Source: Nitrosomonas sp. (GTDB taxonomy: Bacteria; Pseudomonadota; Gammaproteobacteria; Burkholderiales; Nitrosomonadaceae). From it: a DNA stretch of 60,251 nt. Numbering within the stretch: position 1 is the first letter of the stretch; every line of letters begins with the position of its first letter. The DNA lies in assembly GCA_017879645.1 (NCBI GenBank), contig JAAEXZ010000004.1, forward strand, positions 1 to 60,251. The letters are read 5' to 3'. The notes below the pieces were generated by a model. The model ran no database searches. It saw nothing but the letters and a program-made list of their open reading frames with translations, and was not told where the DNA came from. Made by a program: the position numbers and the translations under genes. Below, in pieces: positions 27,249 to 36,930 of this stretch.

Positions 27249-27731
27249 TTAAATTTCGGTATGTTTCAGTAGTTTCTCAATCAAGCCATGTAGCACCACT
27301 TTCGGATCCGGTTCCTGGCTGGTTGCGTTTGCACCATCGTCAATACCCGATGCCGGTTGTTCTGCGGCGGCGCATTTTTCATCGGTGATGTTGCGACAGA
27401 AATCGCAGAAATTATTCCAGTCCGTGTTATAGCTCAGCAGCCGATCCTGTGGAATGAATACGCGCAGAATTTCAAAATTCTGCTGCATTTCGGGCAAGCG
27501 CGAACACAGATAGGAATTGATGTTTCTTGGCCACCCCTTATGTTTTGGGTACATCAGTGCCAGTTCGGTTTCGATGGTGCTGCGGAAATCTTCGATGGCC
27601 AGGGCGCGGCGTTTGCGATTCAGTAAATCAATCGCCAGGGCCACCAGTCCTAGAAAGCCAAAGAAAATGAAGGGCCACAAGGGTACATTTTCGAAGTAGG
27701 CGGCAATTTGGTTAAGGTTTTCGTCGTTCAA
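27249..27731 (-). CDS. unknown single-pass membrane protein (160 aa, TTG start)
   Basis: The reading frame begins with TTG (27729-27731), preceded by GGGG eleven to fourteen bases upstream. It encodes an N-terminal helix at about residues 18-37 followed by a basic, cytoplasm-like segment (NRKRR), a mainly helical middle with three Cys (CSR, CDFC) and an acidic tail. I do not recognise a family. It is the first gene on the strand that carries the lipid cluster, 160 bp upstream of the GNAT-like gene, so it may or may not share its transcript. Initiation at another codon cannot be ruled out. Confidence 0.55.
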   Translation of the reverse strand: MNDENLNQIAAYFENVPLWPFIFFGFLGLVALAIDLLNRKRRALAIEDFRSTIETELALMYPKHKGWPRNINSYLCSRLPEMQQNFEILRVFIPQDRLLSYNTDWNNFCDFCRNITDEKCAAAEQPASGIDDGANATSQEPDPKVVLHGLIEKLLKHTEI

Positions 27732-28133
27732 GGTTTACCCCGATCTGAAATGGATGAGAAAATGCCCAGATGTGCCGAGCAAGCTATAGAGCCGGAAATA
27801 TTCCCGACAGCAGATCATGAACACGATGAGATTTGCTATGAATCAACACGATTTTTCGCTAGCTCATTTTTCTGCGTGCTGCGTAATGTTGCCATAGGAG
27901 CAATCGTGGATCAATATCGTCATTCTGACCCTGTTTAAGTCGTGATGAAAATGGGGAGCGAGAACTCAATGTGGTGCAGGTTTGATGGCGGATGGGTTTT
28001 GCCATGTTTTTGGCTACAAGATTTGGAGTGATCGTATTCGATTTGCCAAATTTGCATTGACCTGAGACGCCTAATTGCGCTATTTTTACCCCTTTATTAA
28101 CAGAGAAACCGTAAATTTATTTTTCGGCTATTT
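27732..28133. other. divergent intergenic region (402 bp)
   Basis: The region lies between the minus-strand membrane-protein gene and xseB (+). Only chance short frames occur. One promoter-like sequence for xseB is listed separately; I see no RNA gene, repeat or terminator. Confidence 0.6.
28057..28086 (+). promoter_or_regulatory. candidate sigma-70 promoter for xseB-ispA-dxs
   Basis: TTGACC (28057-28062) and TATTTT (28081-28086) are separated by 18 bases and lie 48 bases before the xseB ATG. This is a reasonable but unproven match to -35/-10. Confidence 0.45.
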
Positions 28134-28391
28134 ATGGTACCCAAAACTTCAAGCAAGTCAGTCAAGGCTGAGCCTGAAAGTTTTGAAGCGGCATCGGCGG
28201 AGTTGGAAAAAATTGTGGGAGCCATGGAAGCAGGACAAATGTCACTCGAGGATTCCCTGGCTGCATACCAACGAGGAGCCGAGCTGTTGCAATACTGTCA
28301 GAACAAGCTGCAAAGCGCGCAACAACAGGTAAAAATACTTGAAGCCGATATGTTGAAAAACTTTACAAGACCTGACGTCAATGACTGCTGA
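28134..28391 (+). CDS. xseB: exodeoxyribonuclease VII small subunit
   Basis: The 85-residue helical protein has the family motif 'SFEAASAELEKIVGAMEAGQMSLEDSLAAYQRG' pattern (about residues 15-50; only key parts cited), followed by 'LLQYCQNKL'. With XseA it forms a nuclease that degrades single-stranded DNA in both directions. No strong ribosome-binding site precedes the ATG. It overlaps ispA by 11 bp, in the widely conserved xseB-ispA-dxs order. Confidence 0.93.
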   Translation: MVPKTSSKSVKAEPESFEAASAELEKIVGAMEAGQMSLEDSLAAYQRGAELLQYCQNKLQSAQQQVKILEADMLKNFTRPDVNDC

Positions 28392-29274
28392 TTTCCAGAC
28401 TTGGACCAGTCATTGTCAGGCAAATATAGAAACTTTCCTGGAATCTCGATTACCCGCAATTGATTGTGTACCTGTGCGCTTGCACCAGGCCATGCGTTAT
28501 TCTGTGCTGGGCGGAGGAAAGCGGGTTAGGCCACTACTTTCATTTGCTGCAGGTGAACTGGCACAGGCCGATGTCGAGCGGGTTACCGTGGCTGCTGCTG
28601 CGGTCGAGCTTATTCATGCCTATTCTCTGGTGCATGATGACCTGCCCTGTATGGATGACGATGTACTGCGCCGGGGCAAGCCGACCTGTCACATCGAATT
28701 TGATGAAGCTACCGCACTGCTGACGGGAGATAGTTTGCAGACCCTGGCATTTGAGTTGCTGGCGGAAAAGTGTTTGTCGGATGAACCCAGGATTCAGCTC
28801 GAGATGATTGTTCAGCTAGCTCAGGCGGCCGGTTCTCGGGGCATGGCGGGCGGGCAGGCCTATGATCTGGACAGTGTGGGCAAGACCCTCAGTCTGCCCG
28901 AACTCGAATTCATGCATATTCACAAGACGGGTGCCCTGATTCGTGCTGCAGTCATGCTGGGAGCACGTTGCAGTGGCGATTTGAGTGCGGAACAATTGGG
29001 TCAACTGGATCATTTTGCCAAATGCATCGGACTGGCATTCCAGGTTGTCGATGATTTGCTCGATACCGAGGCGACAACGGCAACGCTAGGTAAGACGGCT
29101 GGCAAGGATGCGGAAAACAATAAACCCACGTACGTCAGTATCCTCGGCATCAGTGCAGCACGGGAATTGGCCCAGAAGTTACAGCACGATGCAGATCAGG
29201 CATTGCAGGGTTTTGGTGACGCAGCAACGCGGTTGCGTCAGGTAACCGACTTTATAGTAAAACGTAAATTCTAA
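28381..29274 (+). CDS. ispA: farnesyl/geranyl diphosphate synthase
   Basis: The 297-residue trans-prenyltransferase condenses DMAPP/GPP with IPP to farnesyl diphosphate, the precursor for undecaprenyl-PP and quinones. The first Asp-rich motif is 'HDDLPCMDDD' (DDx4D type, typical of bacterial short-chain enzymes) and the second is 'DDLLD'. 'GGGKRVRPLL' (IPP binding) lies at about residues 44-53. Length is normal. Overlap with xseB and the 35-bp gap to dxs suggest one operon. Confidence 0.95.
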   Translation: MTADFQTWTSHCQANIETFLESRLPAIDCVPVRLHQAMRYSVLGGGKRVRPLLSFAAGELAQADVERVTVAAAAVELIHAYSLVHDDLPCMDDDVLRRGKPTCHIEFDEATALLTGDSLQTLAFELLAEKCLSDEPRIQLEMIVQLAQAAGSRGMAGGQAYDLDSVGKTLSLPELEFMHIHKTGALIRAAVMLGARCSGDLSAEQLGQLDHFAKCIGLAFQVVDDLLDTEATTATLGKTAGKDAENNKPTYVSILGISAARELAQKLQHDADQALQGFGDAATRLRQVTDFIVKRKF

Positions 29275-29309
29275 GTATTCTTTCCCACAATCTTTTTTTC
29301 AGGTTTTGA

Positions 29310-31151
29310 ATGTATCCATTGCTCGATACCGTAAATTCACCTACCCAGCTTCGTGAACTGGATCAAAAAAAATTACCGCAGTTTGCCAAGGAGTTGCGCG
29401 GTTTTCTGATTGAATCTGTGGCCAAAACCGGTGGGCATCTGTCATCCAATCTGGGCACGGTAGAACTGACGATCGCTTTGCACTACGTTTTCAATACACC
29501 GCACGATCAACTGGTATGGGATGTGGGGCACCAAACTTACGCACACAAAGTGCTAACCGGTCGCCGTAACGGCATGGACAAGCTGCGCATGCAGGGGGGA
29601 GTTGCCGGTTTTCCACGTCGCGATGAAAGTGAATATGATGCATTTGGAACGGCACACTCCAGTACTTCGATCAGTGCTGCGCTAGGCATGGCGGTTGCTG
29701 CTCGCCTGAATCATTCGGATCGGCGTGCCATTGCCATTATTGGCGATGGCGCCATGAGTGCTGGCATGGCATTCGAGGCATTGAACAATGCAGGGGTCAT
29801 GGATGCCAATCTGCTAGTCATACTGAACGATAATGACATGTCGATATCGCGTCCCGTCGGGGCACTGAACAATTATCTGGCAAAGTTGATGTCGGGCAGG
29901 TTTTATGCCACAGCGCGACGTGCTGGCGAAAAGGTGCTGGGGGTCGTGCCACCGGTGTTGGAACTGGCCAAGCGAGCGGAAGAGCATGTCAAGGGTATGG
30001 TGACACCCGGGACTCTGTTCGAGGAATTTGGATTCAATTATATCGGTCCGATCGACGGACATGACCTGGATGTGCTGGTAACCACGCTGAACAATATCAA
30101 ACAACTGGAAGGGCCACAGTTTTTGCATGTGGTGACCCGCAAAGGAGCCGGATACAAGGTCGCAGAAGAGGATCCCATTCTGTATCACGGTGTCGGTAAG
30201 TTCGATCCCAAAAAGGGCATCGTCGGCAAAGCCGCTGGAAAACCGGCTTACACGCAGGTTTTTGGGGATTGGTTGTGTGACATGGCGGCGCAGGATTCGC
30301 GCCTGATTGGCATTACCCCCGCGATGCGCGAAGGATCCGGACTGGTACGTTTTTCCGAGGAATATCCCGAGCGCTATTTCGATGTCGGTATTGCGGAACA
30401 GCATGCAGTGACATTTGCCGCAGGTGTTGCCTGCGATGGCCTGAAACCGGTCGTGGCGATTTATTCGACATTCTTGCAGCGTGCCTATGATCAATTGATT
30501 CACGATGTGGCCATCCAGAATTTGCCGGTGGTATTTGCAATCGATCGCGCCGGATTGGTTGGTGCGGATGGACCCACTCATGCCGGTAGCTTTGATTTGT
30601 CTTATCTGCGTTGCGTACCAAATATGACCATCATGGCGCCTGCGGATGAAAATGAATGCCGGCAGATGTTGTATACCGCTTTCAAGCTGGATACACCGAC
30701 CGCTGTTCGTTACCCGAGGGGAACCGGACCCGGTGTTCAGGTTCAAAAGAAAATGCATGCTCTTCCCATCGGCCGGGGTGAACTTCGGCGACAAGGTGAA
30801 AAGATTGCATTATTGGCTTTTGGCAGCATGCTGGTACCTTGCCTGGAAGCAGCGGAAGAATTGAATGCGAGCGTGGCAAACATGCGATTTGTCAAACCCC
30901 TGGACGATGAACTGGTAGCATCGCTGGCGGCCAGTCACGATGTACTGGTGACAGTGGAAGAAAATACAGTGTTGGGTGGGGCTGGCAGCGCGGTGACCGA
31001 ATCACTGAATAATCAGCGGATCGTGGTCAAGGTATTGCAACTCGGTTTGCCCGATGTTTTTATCGATCAGGGCGATCATACACAGATGCTTGCAGATTGC
31101 GGTTTGGACAAAAATGGAATTATTCGGTCGGTACGTTCTCTTATGGACTGA
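29310..31151 (+). CDS. dxs: 1-deoxy-D-xylulose-5-phosphate synthase
   Basis: The 613-residue thiamine-diphosphate enzyme condenses pyruvate and glyceraldehyde-3-phosphate, the entry step of the MEP isoprenoid pathway; DXP also feeds thiamine and pyridoxal synthesis. Present are '[12 protein letters not shown]', the ThDP motif '[18 protein letters not shown]...NDN', 'DGHD', and the transketolase Glu in '[15 protein letters not shown]', with '[15 protein letters not shown]' after it. It follows ispA, which uses its product pathway. Confidence 0.97.
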   Translation: MYPLLDTVNSPTQLRELDQKKLPQFAKELRGFLIESVAKTGGHLSSNLGTVELTIALHYVFNTPHDQLVWDVGHQTYAHKVLTGRRNGMDKLRMQGGVAGFPRRDESEYDAFGTAHSSTSISAALGMAVAARLNHSDRRAIAIIGDGAMSAGMAFEALNNAGVMDANLLVILNDNDMSISRPVGALNNYLAKLMSGRFYATARRAGEKVLGVVPPVLELAKRAEEHVKGMVTPGTLFEEFGFNYIGPIDGHDLDVLVTTLNNIKQLEGPQFLHVVTRKGAGYKVAEEDPILYHGVGKFDPKKGIVGKAAGKPAYTQVFGDWLCDMAAQDSRLIGITPAMREGSGLVRFSEEYPERYFDVGIAEQHAVTFAAGVACDGLKPVVAIYSTFLQRAYDQLIHDVAIQNLPVVFAIDRAGLVGADGPTHAGSFDLSYLRCVPNMTIMAPADENECRQMLYTAFKLDTPTAVRYPRGTGPGVQVQKKMHALPIGRGELRRQGEKIALLAFGSMLVPCLEAAEELNASVANMRFVKPLDDELVASLAASHDVLVTVEENTVLGGAGSAVTESLNNQRIVVKVLQLGLPDVFIDQGDHTQMLADCGLDKNGIIRSVRSLMD

Positions 31152-31216
31152 TTCGGATAAAACGAGTCGTACTGATTTGAAGATGACCTGCAGCACATGC
31201 TGCACTGGAGATAAAT

Positions 31217-32026
31217 ATGAATAAACAGATAGACTTACCCATTGCGGATGTGCAGAGTACGCCCGATACCCGACGTATCGCCATCGATAGGGTGGGAATC
31301 AAGGCCATCCGTCATCCGGTGATTGTGGCCGACAAGGATGGTGGCATTCAGCATACGATTGCTGTATTCAATATGTATGTGAATTTGCCACATAATTTCA
31401 AGGGCACACACATGTCCCGCTTTGTCGAGATACTCAATAGCCATGAGCGTGAGATTTCTGTGGAGTCGTTCCAGACCATTCTGCGTGAAATGATAGAGAA
31501 ACTGGGTACGGATTCCGGACATATCGAAATGACCTTTCCTTATTTCATCAACAAGTCCGCACCGGTTTCTCAAGTCAGGAGTCTGTTGGATTATGAAGTG
31601 ACGTTCATTGGTGAAATTAAAAGTAACGAGTATTTTTTCACCATGAAAGTAGTCGTTCCCGTTACCAGTTTATGTCCGTGCTCCAAGGAAATATCCAGTT
31701 ACGGTGCACACAACCAGCGTTCCCACGTCACGCTGTCCGTACGAACCAACAGCTTTGTGTGGATAGAGGATGTCATCAGGATTGCGGAAGAGAAGGCTTC
31801 GTGCGAACTGTACGGATTGCTGAAACGACCGGATGAAAAATATGTCACCGAAAAAGCATATGATAATCCCAAATTTGTTGAGGATATCGTGCGTGATATT
31901 GCGGAAGTGCTTAATCGGGATGTACGAATCGATGCCTATGTCGTGGAATCGGAGAATTTCGAGTCGATTCACAATCACTCTGCTTATGCCTTGATCGAAA
32001 ATGACAAGACACTTAAAAGGAAATAG
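31217..32026 (+). CDS. folE2: GTP cyclohydrolase FolE2 (type IB)
   Basis: The 269-residue COG1469 enzyme converts GTP to 7,8-dihydroneopterin triphosphate for folate and, in some bacteria, queuosine. It has 'HMSRFVEIL', '[12 protein letters not shown]' with the metal-binding Cys, 'AHNQRSHV', and the '[16 protein letters not shown]' C-terminal block. FolE2 works with metals other than zinc and is often used under zinc limitation; I see no Zur box upstream. A GGAG site precedes the ATG. It lies 65 bp after dxs on the same strand and may share its transcript. Confidence 0.94.
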   Translation: MNKQIDLPIADVQSTPDTRRIAIDRVGIKAIRHPVIVADKDGGIQHTIAVFNMYVNLPHNFKGTHMSRFVEILNSHEREISVESFQTILREMIEKLGTDSGHIEMTFPYFINKSAPVSQVRSLLDYEVTFIGEIKSNEYFFTMKVVVPVTSLCPCSKEISSYGAHNQRSHVTLSVRTNSFVWIEDVIRIAEEKASCELYGLLKRPDEKYVTEKAYDNPKFVEDIVRDIAEVLNRDVRIDAYVVESENFESIHNHSAYALIENDKTLKRK

Positions 32027-32031
32027 AGCCT

Positions 32032-32178
32032 GGTTTTTCGCTTGAAGCAGGTGATCCTCATGCTGAATCTTGGATAAATCGGGAGAAGCAGTGCAGCTTA
32101 ACCACTGCTGTCTATGGATCTGATTCCAGGGTTTGTTCAGATGGTTTGTTGCTTGGTGAAGTCCTTCAAGCGAAAACC
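32032..32178. repeat. long-range inverted repeat across folE2-murJ ends
   Basis: GGTTTTTCGCTTGAAG (32032-32047) has an inverted partner CTTCAAGCGAAAACC (32164-32178), matching 15 of 16 with one missing T. The right arm lies within the last codons of murJ. Inside lies a second hairpin, AGCAGTG (32087-32093) with CACTGCT (32103-32109). It could fold at the 3' end of either convergent transcript; there is no U-tract. Confidence 0.5.
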
Positions 32179-33726
32179 TAGTAACCAGAGTGCTGCAAAA
32201 TAACTTGCAGCGCCGACAACGACGATCCAGCTCAACCGGATGGCGCGAACCCAGGTGGATTCACTTAGCCAGGAAACATCACTTCCGGATGCAAACCACA
32301 ACACCAGTCCCATGACGACCAACGCGGCTAGTATTTTCGTAAGAAAAACCAGCCATCCGGGTTGTGGTTCATAAATATTCAGGCTGAGCAGTTTGTAATA
32401 AAGCAATCCGGCATTGAAACAGGCGCCCAGTCCGATGGCCAAGGCAAGTCCGGCATGCTGAAATGGCGCGATGAAAGCCAGATTCAGCAACTGTGTGAAT
32501 ATCAATGTAATGATGGCAATTTTAACGGGTGTTTTGATGTCCTGCCGCGCATAGAATCCCGGGGCCAGCACTTTAACCAAGATCAGGCCAATCAGCCCAA
32601 TGCTATAAGCAATGAGAGCTTCGCGTGTCATCCAGACATCGTGTGCGCTGAATGCGCCATGGTGAAACAGCGTCGCAATCAGTGGTGTTGCCAACAGCGC
32701 CAGTGCCAGTGCTGCTGGCAAAGTGAGTAGCATGGTCATGCGCAATCCCCAGTCAAGCAGGTGCGAATATTCTTCGTTGCTGTTGGCGCTGTAGTGTCGC
32801 GCCAGAGACGGTAGCAGGATCGTGCCTAGCGCCACACCCAGCAATCCTGCTGGAAATTCCATCAGGCGATCGGCGTAGTAAAGCCAGGACACGCTACCGG
32901 AGGCCAGTAAAGAAGCAAAAATGGTATTGATCAGCAAACTAACTTGGCTTACCGAAACACCAAATATGGCTGGCCCCATGAGTTTGATGACACGCCAGGC
33001 ACCGATGTCCGGGTTTCTGAAATGCAAGCGAGGGAGTAACCGAAGTTGCAATAAAAATGGAATTTGGAAGGCCAGCTGTAATACGCCGCCCAAAAAAACC
33101 GCCCAGGCCAGCGCCAGAATCGGGGGATCGAAAAAAGGAGTCAGCCATAAGGCACAACCGATAAATGAAAGATTCAGCAGTGCCGGTGTAATCGCAGGGA
33201 CATTGAATTTTCCGTATGTATTCAGGATGCTGCCAGCCAGGGCTACCAGCGAGATAAACAGGATATAGGGAAACGTGATACGTAATAACGAAACGGTGAG
33301 TTCGAATTTTTCTGTGTCCGCCGAAAATCCAGGTGCACTGACATAGATGATCAAAGGCGATGCGATGATTCCGATGACAGTAATGACGAGGAGCGCGATC
33401 CCCAGAATCAGGGTGATGTGATCGATCAGATCGCGTGTTTCTTCCAGAGAGCGAGTGTTTTTATACTCGGCCAGAATTGGCACAAAAGCTTGTGAGAATG
33501 CACCTTCGGCAAATAATCGTCGCAGCAGATTGGGAATACGGAAGGCAACAAAAAAAGCATCCGTGACCATTCCGGCCCCAAAAATTCGCGCAATGATCAT
33601 GTCGCGCAGGAATCCAAGAATGCGCGATATGAATGTCATGCTGCTCATCGCAGCGAGAGCTTTAAGTAGATTCAATCGTGTGTGTCTAGTCTTTAACGGA
33701 TAGGAACGAACGATTCGAGCTGGCAT
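32137..33726 (-). CDS. murJ: lipid II flippase MurJ (MviN)
   Basis: The 14-helix MOP-superfamily membrane protein (529 residues from the far ATG) moves lipid II across the inner membrane for peptidoglycan synthesis. The N-terminal block 'ISRILGFLRDMIIARIFGAG...DAFFVAFRIPNLLRRLFAEGAFSQAF' (split here) is diagnostic. The family normally starts about 17 residues later, so a TTG start at 33675 (giving MNLLKALAAM) is quite likely. It is convergent with folE2, and the last codons form one arm of an inverted repeat. Confidence 0.95.
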   Translation of the reverse strand: MPARIVRSYPLKTRHTRLNLLKALAAMSSMTFISRILGFLRDMIIARIFGAGMVTDAFFVAFRIPNLLRRLFAEGAFSQAFVPILAEYKNTRSLEETRDLIDHITLILGIALLVITVIGIIASPLIIYVSAPGFSADTEKFELTVSLLRITFPYILFISLVALAGSILNTYGKFNVPAITPALLNLSFIGCALWLTPFFDPPILALAWAVFLGGVLQLAFQIPFLLQLRLLPRLHFRNPDIGAWRVIKLMGPAIFGVSVSQVSLLINTIFASLLASGSVSWLYYADRLMEFPAGLLGVALGTILLPSLARHYSANSNEEYSHLLDWGLRMTMLLTLPAALALALLATPLIATLFHHGAFSAHDVWMTREALIAYSIGLIGLILVKVLAPGFYARQDIKTPVKIAIITLIFTQLLNLAFIAPFQHAGLALAIGLGACFNAGLLYYKLLSLNIYEPQPGWLVFLTKILAALVVMGLVLWFASGSDVSWLSESTWVRAIRLSWIVVVGAASYFAALWLLGFRLKDFTKQQTI

Positions 33727-33783
33727 TTCCTTCGCGCACCGCCCAGCAATACATGAAAATGGTAAAAACTATTCCTGTTTTTT

Positions 33784-34509
33784 TTAGAAGATCTGGCCGA
33801 TTTTTTTCATCAAGCTTTCTTTTTCCCAATTCCACTGCAAGCAATACTCAGCATCGCGTTTGGGATGTCTGATGTCTGCCTCGATGCGGGTTTGACCAGA
33901 AATGGTTGGTGGCAACAGAGCTTCCTCATGACCATTCCGCATGCAATAAAAACGTGCAGATGTAACTGTACGTCCTTTTGGTATCTCAACAATCAGATGT
34001 AATCGATCGGTATCGCAATCAACGATATGTGACAGTATGCCCTGGTGGGGGTGTGTAAATGCTCCTTCATACTGGTAGGACAGGGTCAGATCGGTACCAC
34101 GGGTCATTTTCAGTTCAGGTGTTAGTGTCATACGTACTTGATAACTGCCATTATCACTTTTCTGTACTTCGGGGCGACCGTGATTGACTGTGAAGTTACT
34201 GATACTTCCCATTGCAGAAATATGTCTGAACCAATATTCGGTATTGTCAACATGGCAGGCAGTGGTCATTTGTGACTGCGTCAGGGTGGCCTTGTTGCCA
34301 CTGGTGTCATGGAGGGTCAGTATCTTTTTCAAATCTCCAATTATAAATGTCGATTTATTTTGCCTGAACTGATCCCAAACGAGCAGTGCTGCACAAATCG
34401 CTATTATGAGCCCAATCACAACGTAACCTGTCAACAGTGCGACCAAAGCACCGAAAACGGTAAGTGCTACATTGATATAAAAAATAAGTTGGTTGGGTTT
34501 GTCAAACAT
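33784..34509 (-). CDS. unknown membrane-anchored protein (241 aa)
   Basis: The protein has two hydrophobic helices (about residues 8-28 and 29-46) followed by a soluble, mostly beta region (about 50-241) with a regular alternation of polar and apolar residues ('NFTVNHGRPEVQ', 'LTLSYQYEGAF', 'RLHLIVEIPKGR', 'SARFYCMRNG'). GAGGAG precedes the ATG. I recognise no family. A two-helix anchor with a cytoplasmic beta-sandwich domain is inferred. It stands alone, 57 bp from murJ on the same strand. Confidence 0.65.
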   Translation of the reverse strand: MFDKPNQLIFYINVALTVFGALVALLTGYVVIGLIIAICAALLVWDQFRQNKSTFIIGDLKKILTLHDTSGNKATLTQSQMTTACHVDNTEYWFRHISAMGSISNFTVNHGRPEVQKSDNGSYQVRMTLTPELKMTRGTDLTLSYQYEGAFTHPHQGILSHIVDCDTDRLHLIVEIPKGRTVTSARFYCMRNGHEEALLPPTISGQTRIEADIRHPKRDAEYCLQWNWEKESLMKKIGQIF

Positions 34510-34795
34510 TCTGGACTCCTCATTAACAAGCGTTTCTGATGCATTATCGAAGCGCAGAGTGTATCAGAGAGCCGTCTGCAACAAAAGGAAGATGGTTGAA
34601 GAAAAGATTCAGTGCAGAAATTCTGACGATCTGATTATATTCCGGCAGAGATGAGGCGTTATTTAAGGGGTTTCTTAAGAAAAAAGTAATGATGGGCTAA
34701 AGTTTGGCGGTTCTAAGTCGTTAAAAACAAAAAAATAGCATAACTGAAAATTGTCAGGTGAGTTCTTTCAATAACCGTTTATCTGGAAAAGTACG

Positions 34796-35002
34796 ATGAA
34801 AATTCTTGTTAATTTCAAATCTGGATATAAGCAAACCTTTATTGTTCCAAAAAATATGCTGGCTGTGGAATTCAGAAACATGGCCAGAGCGATTGGCGGT
34901 CAAATTGAAAGTATAGAATTTTCTTTGCCTTCTCGCCGCGTATCAAGCGGTATGGGGACAGAGTTACGAGAAGGTGTTTTTCAATTACCCGAAAAAGGCT
35001 AA
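34796..35002 (+). CDS. small unknown protein (68 aa)
   Basis: The 68-residue protein begins MKILVNFKSGYKQTFIVP and has 'FRNMARAIGGQIESIEFSLPS'. The pattern of two beta strands, a helix and a third strand looks like a small compact fold. There are no membrane segments and no recognised family. The ribosome-binding site is weak (GGAAAAG). It points at the end of ssb, with no terminator between. Probably real on codon pattern, but could be spurious. Confidence 0.5.
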   Translation: MKILVNFKSGYKQTFIVPKNMLAVEFRNMARAIGGQIESIEFSLPSRRVSSGMGTELREGVFQLPEKG

Positions 35003-35028
35003 TTACTTACATGGCATGATTGATAGCG

Positions 35029-35478
35029 TCAAAACGGAATATCATCATCCATATCATCAAATGCGCTTCCACTTTTTGCTGAGGTAGCACGAGTAGTAGT
35101 AGAGTGATCTTCCTCATGCTCGGGGGCATCAAAACTTCCACTGCTGGATCGGTTACCCAGCATTTTCATATCCGTAGCAATAATATCGGTCGTATACCGT
35201 TCCACACCATTTTTGTCGGTCCACTTGCGCGTTTCCAGTCGACCTTCGATATAGACGGAACGGCCTTTTTTCAAATATTCGCCTGCGATCTCGGCAAGTT
35301 TGCGGTAAAAAGTGACCCGATGCCACTCGGTTTTTTCCTGTTTTTCACCGTTTTTATCCTTCCAGGAATCCGTGGTGGCCAGGGTAATATTGGTAACGGC
35401 TTCACCGCTGGACATATAGCGTGTCTCGGGATCTTTGCCTAAGTTACCGATGAGAATGACCTTATTGACTGATGCCAT
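35029..35478 (-). CDS. ssb: single-stranded DNA-binding protein
   Basis: The 149-residue SSB has an N-terminal OB fold (about 1-110, '[19 protein letters not shown]', '[23 protein letters not shown]', '[11 protein letters not shown]'), a linker, and the acidic tail DDMDDDIPF, which recruits repair and replication partners. It begins directly after the MFS gene's stop (TAAATG), so the two are coupled. A neighbouring divergent uvrA is a common arrangement in proteobacteria. Confidence 0.97.
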   Translation of the reverse strand: MASVNKVILIGNLGKDPETRYMSSGEAVTNITLATTDSWKDKNGEKQEKTEWHRVTFYRKLAEIAGEYLKKGRSVYIEGRLETRKWTDKNGVERYTTDIIATDMKMLGNRSSSGSFDAPEHEEDHSTTTRATSAKSGSAFDDMDDDIPF

Positions 35479-36864
35479 TTATGCTTCCTCCGCAAGTAGT
35501 TTAATGACTTTGTCTTCATCAAAACCTTTCATGTCGACCTTCAGATAGGCAACCTGTTCGTCCATCAATACCAGAGCTTCGTGTACTCCAGGTATCGCTG
35601 CCAGTTGCTGCGAAAGTTGTTTGGATTTATCACTATCCAGTTTTTGCACAGAATACATTTTGGAACGGACGGCTGCAGGTGCCTGCATTGTACCGGCCAG
35701 CACCAACCAAATGGCTAAAAGTACACTACAGAAAGCGTACAGTGCAGTCGTACCATAGGTTTCGAGTAAATATCCTCCTGCCGCGGCTCCTGAAAATGCC
35801 CCTAAAAATTGTGTGCTGCTGTAGATGCCAATTGCGGTTCCCTTGGCACCCACCGGTGCAATTTTGGAGATCAGTGAAGGCAGGCTGGCTTCCAGCAGGT
35901 TGAATGCGGCAAAAAAAACCAGCAGTGCTATGGCTGTACCCCAGATCGAGTTTGCCGTCATGGCCAAAAGGATTTGACCCAATAACAATATGGCTATGGC
36001 GGCGATGAAAACAGTTTTTAATTTTGCTTTTTTTTCTCCATAAATAATGGCGGGGATAATGAGCACGACAGAAAGTACAAGCACAGGGAAATAAATCTGC
36101 CAGTGATCACTGGTTGCCATACCAGCTTGCCGCAGAGTAGACGGTACGACCAGCCACAATGCCATCAACGCGGCATGCAAGGCAAAAATGCCATAATCCA
36201 GCCGTAACAGTTGCGGATTGCTGAGGACACTGCCAAAACTGTCGACAGAGGTTTCCGTATCCGAGTGGAAACGGCTGATCTGTGGATCCGGTATTATTTT
36301 TCTGATGATCAGCATGGCCAGTAGCGCCAGGATGCCGGTCATGGCGAAAATGCCTGGTACACCGATCCATTGATCCAGAATTGGAGCTGTAATCAGTGAT
36401 AATGCAAAGACAGTGCCGATGGTCATGCCAATGGTTGCCATGGCTTTAGTGCGGTGCTCTTCGCGCGTCAGATCGGCGGCAAGCGCCATGATAGCGCCGG
36501 AAATGGCGCCTGCACCCTGGATGATGCGTCCCGCAATCACCCAGTAAATGTCAGTTGCAGTGGCTGCAATCAGGCTACCTGCTGCAAACAAAATCAGACC
36601 CAGATAGATGACAGGTTTTCGTCCGATGCGATCGGATAACCAGCCAAAAGGTATTTGTAGCAGTGCCTGCGTCAGGCCATAGGCTCCTAAAGCAATGCCG
36701 ATGAGTGTGTAGTTGTCGCCACCAGGCAGCTTTTCTGCATAAAAAGCAAAAACGGGCAGGATAATGAATAACCCAAACATGCGCAGACCGTAAACACCAG
36801 CTAGACCAATAGTGGCACGTCGTTCTACCGGGGACATTTTTTCAGAAGAAGATGAAGCAGACAT
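35479..36864 (-). CDS. yajR: MFS transporter, YajR-like
   Basis: The 461-residue protein has 12 predicted membrane helices and the MFS loop motif 'GWLSDRIGRKPVI' between helices 2 and 3. It has a cytoplasmic C-terminal domain of about 65 residues ('VQKLDSDKSKQLSQQLAAIPGVHEALVL') that fits the ferredoxin-like YAM domain of E. coli YajR. YajR's natural substrate is uncertain; drug or proton-linked efflux is inferred from the family. It is upstream of and coupled to ssb, and divergent from uvrA. Confidence 0.8.
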   Translation of the reverse strand: MSASSSSEKMSPVERRATIGLAGVYGLRMFGLFIILPVFAFYAEKLPGGDNYTLIGIALGAYGLTQALLQIPFGWLSDRIGRKPVIYLGLILFAAGSLIAATATDIYWVIAGRIIQGAGAISGAIMALAADLTREEHRTKAMATIGMTIGTVFALSLITAPILDQWIGVPGIFAMTGILALLAMLIIRKIIPDPQISRFHSDTETSVDSFGSVLSNPQLLRLDYGIFALHAALMALWLVVPSTLRQAGMATSDHWQIYFPVLVLSVVLIIPAIIYGEKKAKLKTVFIAAIAILLLGQILLAMTANSIWGTAIALLVFFAAFNLLEASLPSLISKIAPVGAKGTAIGIYSSTQFLGAFSGAAAGGYLLETYGTTALYAFCSVLLAIWLVLAGTMQAPAAVRSKMYSVQKLDSDKSKQLSQQLAAIPGVHEALVLMDEQVAYLKVDMKGFDEDKVIKLLAEEA

Positions 36865-36872
36865 GAATCAGG

Positions 36873-36907
36873 TTGTGATATTTCCAAAAAGTTGGGTATA
36901 TTAACAG
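36873..36907 (+). promoter_or_regulatory. candidate uvrA promoter with degenerate LexA-like box
   Basis: TTGTGA (36873-36878) and TATATT (36897-36902) are 18 bases apart and 28 bases from the uvrA ATG. Overlapping the -10 is TTG-N10-CAG (36892-36907), one mismatch from the LexA core CTG-N10-CAG with an A/T-rich centre. Regulation by LexA is only a possibility. Confidence 0.4.
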
Positions 36908-36930
36908 GTTGACTCATACATAGATAGTTC

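Noticed and set aside
29814-30794. 326-codon minus-strand frame
   Set aside because: It is antisense to dxs, with His/Arg/Gln-rich composition and no family motif.
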